Assembly (NCBI GenBank): GCA_034770075.1
Contig: CM068379.1
Span: 21,327,506 to 21,391,505 of the forward strand
DNA: 64,000 nucleotides
Direction of reading: 5' to 3'
Origin: Aralia elata
Taxonomy: Eukaryota > Streptophyta > Magnoliopsida > Apiales > Araliaceae
Position numbers and translations under genes: made by a program. Shown in pieces: positions 32,852 to 42,421 of this stretch. The notes beneath the pieces are model-generated. The model was not told the DNA's origin. It saw nothing but the letters and a program-made list of their open reading frames with translations, and did no database searches. Position 1 is the first letter of the stretch. Every line of letters begins with the position of its first letter.

Positions 32852-33034
32852 CACACACACAAATTACTAATTAAAGAAAATTATATATACATATAATCGG
32901 GTCGGGGCGGAGGTAAGAGGATATATCCCATACCCGACCCTAACCCTATAAGGTTTAAAAAATCGGGTCCTATTAAGGTTGGGATCGAGCGGGCCCCGTC
33001 GGGTTCGAGTGAAATTGTTAGGCCTACTTGTGCT
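32526..33034. mobile_element. hAT-type MITE with 8-bp target duplication CTTGTGCT
   Basis: CTTGTGCT at 32526-32533 and 33027-33034 flank a 493-bp element (32534-33026). Ends are TAGGTCTGGCAA and the complement of TAGGCCTAACAA. GC-rich CCGGAC/ACCCGACC arms surround an AT-rich centre with a (TA)n(CA)n tract (about 32812-32860). Structure and duplication length fit a non-autonomous hAT element. No gene inside. Confidence 0.82.
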
Positions 33035-34157
33035 TTTACTAAGTTGGACCATTAACAAAAACAAGCTCACCAACTCCGTGTGAAGCATGAGCGACATGAG
33101 TAATAATTTATTATATTAATAATTAAAAAAATTAATTGTGATTTCGAGAAACATAGTTGTAGCTATTAAATAGTTAAATATTTATTCAAATAACTAATGT
33201 TTGAATTATATATTGTAGGTTCTTTCAATCAATTATTAAGCTACATATTTGAATGGATTATTGTAGATTTATTTAGTTATAATTATGTGAAAATATTTAA
33301 TTTAAATTTATTTAAGTTTGTAATGGAGTTCTATATTATCGTTTATATTGATAAAATTTGCTTGAAATTCTAATCCAAATAGAATTATGAAACTCATATT
33401 TTTATAACTTTTAATTTAGTTGTGACAATTAGTTAGGAATAAATCCACTATAATTTTTCAACTAATGTTACAATCATTACGTTTCAAATTCACATATATT
33501 ATTAATATAATTAATCATGTGATTTGATAAAATTTTAAGTTTCAATGAATTAAATTAGTTAGGATATTAATTTAATACTGAAATTCACAACTAATATTAA
33601 TATAATTAAATCGCATGATATATCTGTTTAGTGTGTTTAATTGATTGTTTGTAATTGTTTTGCATGTGATTTTTTTTAGTGACGTGTGTTTTACCAATTT
33701 TGTAATAAAATCAGTAAAACCAAAAATAATGTTTTTTAAAACTTACTTTTTCTATTAGAGATTGGTTGGGTTTCTTTTGAATAATTTATAAATTTAGATA
33801 GTATATATTTAATTATTAATTATTATAAATTTGTATAATACTTCTACTAATTTGAATGGGAAAAAAATCTTCTTTTATTCTATTCCTCTTAGAAATAGGA
33901 ATATTTTTAAATTTGGATAGTATTTAATTAATACAAATTTGGATAGTACATATGCAAATATGAATAATTAAAAATTGGTGAAACCAAACCAATTCAAACC
34001 AAGTTTATGCTTTTAGTTATATAGTTGATGCCCATTAAAGACCGATATTAAAAACCTCACTATCACAATTCACAAGTACTTATAATTTAGATGCTTATAT
34101 ATTCTCAAGTGTATGAACATATTTATGCATATGTATTCTTTAAGTGAACGTATATTA
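33035..34157. other. AT-rich non-coding DNA
   Basis: No coding frame, terminal repeat or tandem array recognised on either strand. Confidence 0.5.
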
Positions 34158-34832
34158 AACGCGAGAGTGATAAAATTATTTTTTTGGATGTTAAATAAAG
34201 TATAACGTACTAATAACACTTATAATAACTTCTTATTTTGTAAATTGAAATAAAAAAGAAGCAAACAACATGAAAGTTTTCTTAAATAAAGATATGTGAA
34301 AGTTGTACAGTGGGGAATGGTTTAACTTTTTTTTTTGCCCTATGAAAAATGGGATGGATCGGTTAAGCCGTAGCAAGCCTAACATAGTACCTTGAAAATC
34401 TTAATGCCATAATGCCTTTCAAATCCTTTGAATCAGTTCAACTTTCAAGGAGTTTCATCCCTCTTTCGCCCATTTATCTCTAGATACAAGCATTGATCTT
34501 GAATGGTGCAGTTATCATATTTCTTAGGAGGCTCTACTTCCAGATAGACTTGCCCGACTCCCTCAACCTATCGGTAGAGTCACTTCCTTTTACTCGCCTT
34601 ACAATAAGGACCTATCGAACTATCGGCTTTACATGAAAGTTTTATTAAATAAAGATATGTGGAAGTTGTACGCATCAATTTTTACTACGCGAGTAATAAA
34701 ATTTTATTTTTGACATTAAACAAAGTAGAACGTACTAATAACACTCACAGTAGTCTCTTAGTTTGCAAATTGGAAGAAAATAATCAAATAACACGAAAGT
34801 TTTCCTAAATGGATATATGTGCGAGTTGTATT
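34158..34832. repeat. Direct repeat of about 150 bp, spaced 530 bp
   Basis: 34158-34308 and 34688-34832 share, in order, GCGAG...AATAAAATT, AACGTACTAATAACAC, a TTTGTAAATTG-like block and A(C/T)GAAAGTTTTC(T/C)TAAAT. A third partial copy of the last block lies at 34633-34675. The segment between (about 34325-34625) is less AT-rich and has no recognisable gene. Confidence 0.7.
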
Positions 34833-35015
34833 ATGATGCCCCCAAATTCGAGCCTATAAAACGCAATTTGAGTCGTCAAAATAAAAACAACATACATAAA
34901 TTCTCCTATTTTTTATTATTACAATACATATATAGCACCACAATACACACACTAACTCCTCACAACAATTTTTGACATACTATTTTACAACATGGTGAGG
35001 ACTACTACAGCTACT
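34833..35015 (-). repeat. possible inverted LTR end of another Gypsy family
   Basis: On the minus strand this stretch ends GAATTTGGGGGCATCA. This resembles, in the opposite orientation, the end of the adjacent Tekay LTR (GAATTTGGGGGTGTCACA). The rest shows only patchy similarity. Possibly a remnant of a related element; weak. Confidence 0.3.
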
Positions 35016-36364
35016 GTGGAGAGCCTCACTAGACGATCGTAGACGTTAGTGTTGATCGTAGAGTGACTCTATTGACAGTATTAAAGCTCTACCGATCGTA
35101 GAGCTGTTCTATCAGACCGTAGAGTATTGGAGTGGACTATAGAGCAGATCGTATGAGTCACTCGTGTAATTCTTTGAGTATGTTATGCATAGTTATGTCT
35201 GATCAGAGAATACAATTATAATTATTGTAGGATACGTGTAGAGCAGAATCGTAGAGTAATTCGTAAGCAACGAATCGGGCAAGTTCTATATTACTCAACA
35301 TTTATATTTTCACATCTGCAAGTTTCTGATCCTATCTTGTGCAAATTTTCTCTTTGAGCTAGTTACTTATGATTACATATATATATAAATCTGATCGCCG
35401 ATTTTCTTGAATCAGATTTGAATTATTATTCCTTATTCGTATTAAGTGGTGTAATTATTGAAAATTATTCCACGTCGTTAATATTTATTGACATTCGCAT
35501 GATGTGCATTTGGAAATTGACTCTGTCATTGAATTGTACCATTTAAAGTTTTGTTATTAACGAACTATCCAGGAGAGGTCTAAGTCATTTGTTCGACTAG
35601 ACTTATACAGGTTAAATAATTTAAAAGCTATCCCAACTAGTAGTTTGGTGCGGATTCTTAGACTGAGATGAACAACCCCAAGGAGGGGAGTTTCCAAGTA
35701 TCTGAAACACGATTCAAAGTAGAATTAAATGTTATGCATATACATGGTGTACAAGAGGTTGATCCCCTTGCGTACAAAACTCTGGAGTTAGCAACCTAAT
35801 AAGGGTCAATCAATGTGACTGATGCCTTAAAGAAAGTTCATAGTCTATTTGACTGTCGGTAGTAAATAATCAATTTTCATTCCTTTATTTGAACTTTGAT
35901 TATACCATTCGTTTGTTTCATCAGTTGCTTGTTAAAATTGTTGAACTATGCTACTGTTACTCATATTCATTCATAATATCTCTCTTATTCATTTTAAACT
36001 TGTTGAGTAAACTCGTTACTCACCCTTGCTATATCATGAAATATTACAGCTAAACCCGAGTGTTCGAGCAGAGATAAGGGCAAGTAGAAGATGAAGTTCT
36101 AGACTTCGGATGAACATGATTATTTGTCTTAATGTTTTGATTAGATAAAAGTCATGTAACACGAGTACTAATAGTTATTTTGGAACTTTGTGATGTATTT
36201 ATTCAAGGTTTTAGACTTTGGGACCCTTGTAGACCTTTTGTAATGATCAATATATGATTATTCATTCCGCATTTAGTTGTCATATGTTGATTGAAGGCGA
36301 ATAGAAGTTGTTTATCGTGAGCACCAAATTTGAGGTATTGATTCCTGAATTTGGGGGTGTCACA
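35016..36364 (+). repeat. 5' LTR of Tekay-like element, left-truncated
   Basis: Matches 44441-45792 with roughly 5 percent difference by eye and ends GGGGGTGTCACA. Homology stops abruptly on the left at GTGGAGAGCC (35016). The first about 2.02 kb present in the 3' LTR, including the TATA box region, is missing, so this copy has no promoter of its own. Confidence 0.9.
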
Positions 36365-36367
36365 CGT

Positions 36368-36378
36368 TGGTATCAAAG
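36368..36378 (+). other. primer binding site, tRNA-Met type
   Basis: TGGTATCAAAG lies three bases after the LTR end. It matches the tRNA-iMet site TGGTATCAGAG used by most plant Gypsy elements with one change. Confidence 0.88.
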
Positions 36379-36610
36379 TTGTAGGATTATAACCTTTAGG
36401 ATTACGAAACCTAGGTTGTAACCTTAGTATTAAACTCGTATGGAGTGCGCTAGGACATGAATCGAGGAGATTCATTAAGGCACATGAGTCTGGAGATGGA
36501 ATTGTGGAAATTCATAAAGTCGAGTTTGTACATGATAAAATATCATTTCATTTCATCAATGAATATATTTTATTGTTGTACTGATGTTAGTCTGTTGCTG
36601 TGTTTTTAGG

Positions 36611-37445
36611 ATGGCTAAAATAGGAGAGCCGAGTCAGGTAGTTATGGAGGAGGAGTTCACAGATATACCTGTGGACACAAAGTAATTGATAAGAGATGGG
36701 CCAGTGGAACTAGTTGCACCAGTAGAGTCTGAGCCTAAGGGGGACGAGGACTACAGAACTGAGTTAGAGGAACCCGTCAGGGGTAGGGTGATGAGGTCAG
36801 GTAGTCAAGATAATGAGTGAGTCCGAGGAGGACCACGTTGTTGATATGGAGCCAGAGGATCCGCCAGCCGAAGATTATCTGGTAAACTAATTGGCATACA
36901 GGAACTTAGAGCTGGAGGATAGAGTTAGAGATTTAGAGGAGCAGGACCTAAGTCATCAGCTCATGGAAGAACAATATAAGGAGCTAGCTTACCAGCTAGA
37001 GGATGAGGTGAAGGGGATGAAGGAACAATTGGAAGGGTATATGACTTCAGCTCAGCATGTGGGGCCACTACTCCATCAGTTAGTCGCCCGAAATACTAAA
37101 CTGAGGGAGAAGAAGGTGTAGGCAGAGACAGATTTGGTAGAACTGAAGGTTGCGCACGATGCCTTGAAGTTTGAATTTGATCTAGAGATTGCTGAAAAGA
37201 TTCGGATTGAGGATGCCTTTGTCAGAGCAACAATGAGAGTTGATCAGCTGGAGAGAGGATTGGAGGCAGGAGCTGTAAGGATAGAGACTTTGGGGCTGGC
37301 ATTAGATGCAACTTATAGGAGCCCGGGAGTTAGAGACAGGAGGCCTCGTATTAAGGTAGGAGAGTCTAGTCACTCGGTTCGTCACCGCGTCACGAATGAA
37401 GTATTTCTACCAGGTCCGCAGGAGCATGTTCATCTTGACATGTAG
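36611..37445 (+). pseudogene. Extra coiled-coil ORF upstream of Tekay gag
   Basis: An ATG at 36611 (MAKIGEPSQ) opens an acidic region that shifts frame near 36805. It continues as a Glu/Leu/Arg-rich coiled coil (LELEDRVRDLEEQDLSHQLM, then ELAYQLEDEVKGMKEQLEG) and a second helical block to a TAG at 37443. In-frame stops occur near 36683, 36888 and 37119. No family domain is recognised. It lies between primer site and gag, where most chromoviruses have only leader. The approximately 400-base gap to gag contains no gene. Confidence 0.6.
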
Positions 37446-37856
37446 TGAATTGTTAATTTAGATGTCTTGTTATGTTTATAGATGCAGTAAGTCCCACTTT
37501 TTGTCATAGGGACATATTCGTGTTATAAATCCTTATGCTTTGTTGTATGCACGGGATAATGTTAGGACCCCGACTTCATTATTGTTGGAAAGGTAGGATG
37601 TGGTAAACCCCCACTTTTTGATCATTAGGGGATGGATAACAGCTGATAGGCTATGCCATTGAGTGTTTATAGAAGTATGCCCATGTTGAGTCAGGTTGTA
37701 TTAGAACAGTGGTATATGAATATAAATGCAGTGATTTTATTTAAATCAAATGTGTTTGATAGCTGCTTTTACTCTTAATTACTGACTTAAATAACATATT
37801 GCATAAAACATAAAACTATAAGTAAAAGCCGAAGGTTTTCTTTCTTCTATTAGATC

Positions 37857-38968
37857 ATGCCGCCTAGAAGAAAAACATGAAACCAAAGGGAGGAAAGATC
37901 CGTCAATAACAAAGGAGGGAATGCCGACCCAATGCAAAACTTTGTCAACATGTTGGCAGAAGCAATGCAGAGTAGACCCCCACCAAGAGTGGAGCAGCCA
38001 ACACAACACTTGGCTAGTTTCAAGGATTTTAAATTGGTAGGACATCCGGAGTTCCGGGGAACCTTGGATCTAATCAAAGCCCATACATGGGTAGGGTAGA
38101 AGAGATGGAGAAAGTGTTCGAGGTCGCACGGGTGGCCGAAGGGCAGAAGACGGGGTTTGCCACCTTCATGATGAAGGGCGAGGTGAACTATTGGTGGAAG
38201 GAAAATAAGGGTCGAGCTGGGGAAGGAGTGATTCCGTGGGAATGCTTCAAAGAATTATTCTTCGAGAGTTACTTCCCGGAGAGTATGCAATCGAATATGG
38301 AGGTGAAGTTCTTGGAACTCAAGCAAGGGAACATGTCGGTCACTGAGTAAGCGACAAAGTTTAACGAGTTAGCCAGATTTGCCCCACATCAGGTGGATAC
38401 CGAATCCAGTAAAGCAAGAAGATTTGAGCAAGGACTGAAGCCATAGATTTATAGTCGGGTTGCAGTTCTGCAGAGTGGTACATTTTCAACCCTGTTAAAG
38501 AGGGCAATCATTGCTGAGGGAGGAAATGAGACGTTAGCCAAGTTCAACCAGGACAAGAAGAAGAGTCATGATGGTAACAAAGGGGGAAGTAGTGGAGGTA
38601 GTAACCAGAACAAGAGAAAGTGAAGTGACAGCCAAACTTCCGGAAGTAACAAGTCTAGAGGGGAGGCTAAGAAAGAAAACAAGTGCAACAACTACGGGAG
38701 ACATCACTTAGGGGAGTGCATGAAAGGGAAAGGTGTCTGCTATAACTGTGGACAGCTAGGGCACATTGCTCCTCAGTGTCCTAAGGGAAAGAAGGGAGGG
38801 TGCTTCTTATGTGGAGCATCGGACCACCAGATCAAGGATTGTCCGAAGAGGAAAGGTGAGGCAGCCAGTGGCAACACGAATAGCAACAACAACAACAAGC
38901 TGACCATTGGGGGGGCAACTAAGCAAACAAGTAGACCAACGACACACACATTCAACATGACCATATAA
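37857..38968 (+). pseudogene. Tekay-like Gag with zinc knuckles
   Basis: Starts at ATG 37857 with MPPRRK, a common Gag start in this clade. The capsid domain follows: KVFEVARVAEGQKTGFATF, then YWWKENKG and CFKELFFESYFPESM. Three knuckle-like units lie at about 38685-38855: CNNYGRHHLGEC (second Cys replaced by Tyr), CYNCGQLGHIAPQC (intact CCHC) and CFLCGASDHQIKDC (intact). Stops occur soon after the start, near 38096, 38348, 38443 and 38621, and a TAA at 38966 separates it from protease. Role: particle formation and RNA packaging. Confidence 0.88.
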
Positions 38969-38974
38969 GATGCG

Positions 38975-39480
38975 GTGGAGTCAAAGGAAGTGGTGTCAAG
39001 TATTATTTTGATCAATAATATTAGTACATATGTATTATTTGATTCGAGTGCTACCTGTTCTTTTATTTCGGAAGATTTTGCTAAAAGATTATGCTCACCC
39101 CGTGAAAGATTAGAGAACCTTATGAATGTAGAGGTAGCCAATAAAGAAATTATTCCCGTAGATTACATTTATAAGAACTATTGTGCTGATTTGAGAGGGC
39201 TTAAGCTTGGAGTGAATTTGATACCGATTCGTTTGGGAGAGTTCGACGTAATTCTTGGGATGGATTGGTTATTGAATCACGGGGCGATTATTGACTGCCA
39301 AAAGAAGCGCATACACCTAGAGACTCCAAATAAATCGAAGGTAGTATTTTACAGTAGTAAATCGCTGAGACAATCTTGTTGTCTGATGATGATACAAGGA
39401 AGGAGATTGCTAAGGAAGGGTTGCATGGGTTATCTGGCTCATGTGGTTAATACTCGAAGAGTAGAGGGTAAACTGGGACA
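38975..39480 (+). pseudogene. Tekay-like aspartic protease
   Basis: The protease fold is visible: TYVLFDSSATCSFIS is the active-site loop, with Ser where the family has Gly (D-S-G-A), which should weaken or abolish activity. FDVILGMDWLLNHGAIIDC is the second conserved block. It is in frame with the downstream RT up to 39926. The enzyme processes Gag-Pol. Confidence 0.85.
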
Positions 39481-40250
39481 AATACCTGTTGTAAGGGAAT
39501 TCCCCGATGTTTTTCCAGCGGAATTACAAGGTTTGTCGCCAGATAGGGAAGTAGAGTTTGTGATCGACTTGGTACCAGGAACAACACGGATATCCAAGGC
39601 ACTGTACCGAATGGCTCCGGTGGAGATGAAGGAACTTATGGTTCAACTACAGGAGCTGTTAGATAAGGGTTATATTCCACCAAGCGTGTCACCTTGGGGA
39701 GAGCCCGTTCTGTTCGTGAAGAAGAAGGATGGATCGCTAAGACTTTGTATCGACTATCAGGAGTTGAACAAAGTAACTATTAAGAGCAAGTACCCGTTGC
39801 CCAGGATTGACGATTTGCTTGATCAATTGAAGGGAGCAAAATACTTTTTAAAGATCGACTTGAGGACGGACTATCACCAACTGAAAATGAGACAAGAGGA
39901 TATTCCAAAGACAGCATTCAGAACTTGATATGGACATTTTGAGTTTCTAGTGATGTCATTTGGGTTGATGAATGTGCCAGCAGCTTTCATAGACATGATG
40001 AATAGGGTGTTCAAGCAAGACTTGGACAAGTTTGTCGTCGTGTTCATTGATGACATTATGGTGTACTCGAAGACAGAGGAGGAACATGCCGAACATCTGA
40101 GAATAGTACTAGAAGCTTTGAGAAGGGAGAAGTTGTATGCAAAGTTCTCAAAGTGCGAATTTTGGTTGTCGAAAGTACAGTTTATGGGGCATGTCATCGA
40201 TAAGGATGGTGTTTCGGTGGACCCAGCATAGGTAGAGGCAGTTATCAATT
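39481..40250 (+). pseudogene. Tekay-like reverse transcriptase, broken
   Basis: Blocks in order: VREFPDVFPAELQGLSPDRE, then KALYRMAPVEMKEL and SPWGEPVLFVKKKDGSLRLC. IDYQELNKVTIKSKYPLPRI and FLKIDLRTDYHQL (first catalytic Asp; the usual SGYHQ is altered) follow, then KTAFRT. A TGA occurs at 39926-39928, then FGLMNVPAAFIDMMNRVF and VVVFIDDIMVYS (active-site pair intact). A TAG at 40229 follows. Frame is otherwise constant. Role: cDNA synthesis. Confidence 0.92.
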
Positions 40251-40850
40251 GGGAGCAGCCGAAGACGCTGACGGAGGTCAGAAGTTTCTTGGGATTAGCG
40301 GGATACTATCGAAGATTCATTCAAGATTTTTCGAAGCTAGCATCACCGTTAACCAATCTGACCAGAAAGACGGTTAGGTTCATTTGGACGGATAAATGTG
40401 AGGAGAGTTTCATGGAGCTGAAGAAGAGGCTTAGTGAAGCACCTGTGTTGTCATTACCCGACGATACAGGGGGATTTGTGGTGTATAGGGATGCGTCACT
40501 CAAGGGGCTTGGCTGTGTACTGATGCAGCATGGCAAGGTCATTGCGTATGCTTCATGCTAGCTGAAGGATTACGAGAAGGGGTATCCGACTCATGACCTG
40601 GAGTTAGCAGCAGTGGTCTTTGCCCTGAAGATATGAAGGCACTATTTATATGGGGAGAAGTGTGAGATATACACAGACCAAAAAAGTCTGAAGTATATCT
40701 TCAATCAGAAGGAGCTAAATATGAGGCAGCGATGATGGTTGGAATTGATCAAAGATTACGATTGTGAAATTTTGTACCATCCGGGCAAGGCAAATGTTGA
40801 GGCTGATGCCTTGAGCAGGAAAGGCAGGAGAAGTTACTAATGTTAACAAC
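40251..40850 (+). pseudogene. Tekay-like RNase H, broken
   Basis: RT connection (SFLGLAGYYRRFIQDFSK) leads to FVVYRDASLKGLGCVLMQ (first Asp) and a Glu block after a TAG at 40559. IYTDQKSLKYIF and a Asp-Ala-Leu-Ser-Arg end follow with more stops (TGA near 40635 and 40733). It removes the RNA strand during reverse transcription. Confidence 0.85.
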
Positions 40851-41860
40851 TCAGGAGGAGTGGTGAAGGAATTCGAAAGACTAGAGTTAGAGGCGAGATA
40901 TCTAATGGAGTCAAACAAAAAATTGTTTGTAGTAGTGATGAGCCCGACCTTACTGGATAAGATAAAGGAGACCCAAGAGAAGGATGAAGAATGTGGTAAC
41001 TTAAGGAAGCGAATTTTCGAGGGTGAAGAGTTGAAGTATAAGGTTGATAGCACCAGACTGCTAAGGTTTTAAGGGAGGATCTGGATACCGATGGTCCCGG
41101 GGTTGAGAGGAGAGATTCTACAAGAAGCTCACAGTACCAGGTATTCTGCTCATCCCGAAAGTACCAAGATGTATTAAGACTTACGACAACATTTTTGGTG
41201 GCCGAACATGAAGAGAGAGGTAGCTGAATGTGTCAGCCGATGTTTGACATGTCAACGGGTTAAAGCAGAACACCAGCGACCAAGTGAACTGCTGCAACCA
41301 CTGGAGATTTCGGAGTGGAAGTGGAAGCACATTACGATAGATTTTGTGTTAGGACTTCCATCGACGCAGAAGAGTTTAGACTCGATCGGGTGATCGTGGA
41401 TCGTTTGACTAAATCTGCACATTTTCTACCAATCAAGATCAGGTACAATCTGAAGCAGTTAGCAAAGCTTTATGTGAAGGAGATTGTGTCGGGACATGGG
41501 GTGCCGGTATCTATTGTGTCTGATAGGGATCCGCGTTTTACGTCAAATTTATGGAGGAGTTTGTAGGAAAGAATGGAGACACAGTTGAGGTTGAGTACTG
41601 CATATCACCCTCAAACTGATGGCCAAAGTGAGCAAACGATTCAAACCTTAGAGGACATGCTCAGAGCAGTCGTGATAGACTTGAAAGGCAGCTCGGATGA
41701 TCACTTACTGTTAGTGGAGTTCGCTTACAACAACAGTTATCACGCTAGTATCGGCATGCCACCGTACGAAGCGTTATATGGAAGAAAGTGTCGAACACCG
41801 TTGTGTTGGGACGAAGTGGGAGAGCGAAGACTGCTGGGACCTGAGATGGTGTAGCAGACA
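40851..41860 (+). pseudogene. Tekay-like integrase, broken
   Basis: An N-terminal zinc region (CVSRCLTCQRVKAEHQ) lies after a stretch with His residues. The core has ITIDFVLGLPS (first Asp), then a frame change near 41390, VSDRDPRFTSNLWRSL (second Asp), LSTAYHPQTDGQSEQTIQTL (catalytic Glu in the SEQTI segment) and AYNNSYHASIGMPPYEALYG. Stops occur at 41070, 41564 and 41852. Catalytic triad residues are visible but split over frames. Confidence 0.88.
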
Positions 41861-42076
41861 GCAGATACGGTTAAATTGATTAGGAACCGCCTGGTAGCAG
41901 CCCAGGATCAACAGAAGAAATACGCCGACCTACGTCGTTAGAAGCGGGACTTTGAGGTGGGTATTTTTGTGTTTTTGAAGGTATCTCCCTGGAAAGGGAA
42001 GATCCATTTTGGGTAGAAATGGAAATTATGCCCTAGGTTCATAGGACCTTTTGAGATTCTGAAGCGAGTTGGTAAA

Positions 42077-42376
42077 GTGGCGTACGAGGTAGCCTTACCT
42101 CCTGGACTAGAGCACATTCACAATGTGTTTCATGTTTTAGTGTTGCGGCCATATAAACCTGACCATAAGCACATCATATCCTATGAACCAATTCAAGTGG
42201 AGAAAGATTTATCATATGAAGAAATTCCTGCCCAGATACTCGATAAGAAGGAACAGATGTTAAGGAACAAAATCATTTATTCGATCAAAGTGCTTTGGAG
42301 AAAGCATACAGTTGAAGAAACTACGTGGGAGCTGGAAGAAAAGATGAGGAGGAATTATCCGCATCTTTTTGAGTAA
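42077..42376 (+). pseudogene. Chromodomain-like C-terminus of Tekay integrase
   Basis: After VFHVLVLRPYKPD, the conserved end of the integrase C-terminal domain, comes SYEEIPAQILDKKEQMLRNK, then VLWRKHTVEETTWELEE and NYPHLFE. This is the chromodomain-type tail of Tekay/Del elements. It is thought to guide insertion to heterochromatin. This segment is open to its natural end; a stretch before it (41855-42076) carries several stops. Confidence 0.85.
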
Positions 42377-42409
42377 CCTTATGTTGAAATTCTGGGGACG
42401 AAATTCTTA

Positions 42410-42421
42410 TAAGGGGGAGGA
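42410..42421 (+). other. polypurine tract of Tekay-like element
   Basis: AAGGGGGAGGA lies immediately before the 3' LTR start TGTAATGACC. Confidence 0.88.

Noticed and set aside
36365..36380. tRNA-Met-like sequence as a tRNA gene
   Set aside because: Only the 3' complement of the tRNA is present, right after an LTR, so it is a primer site.
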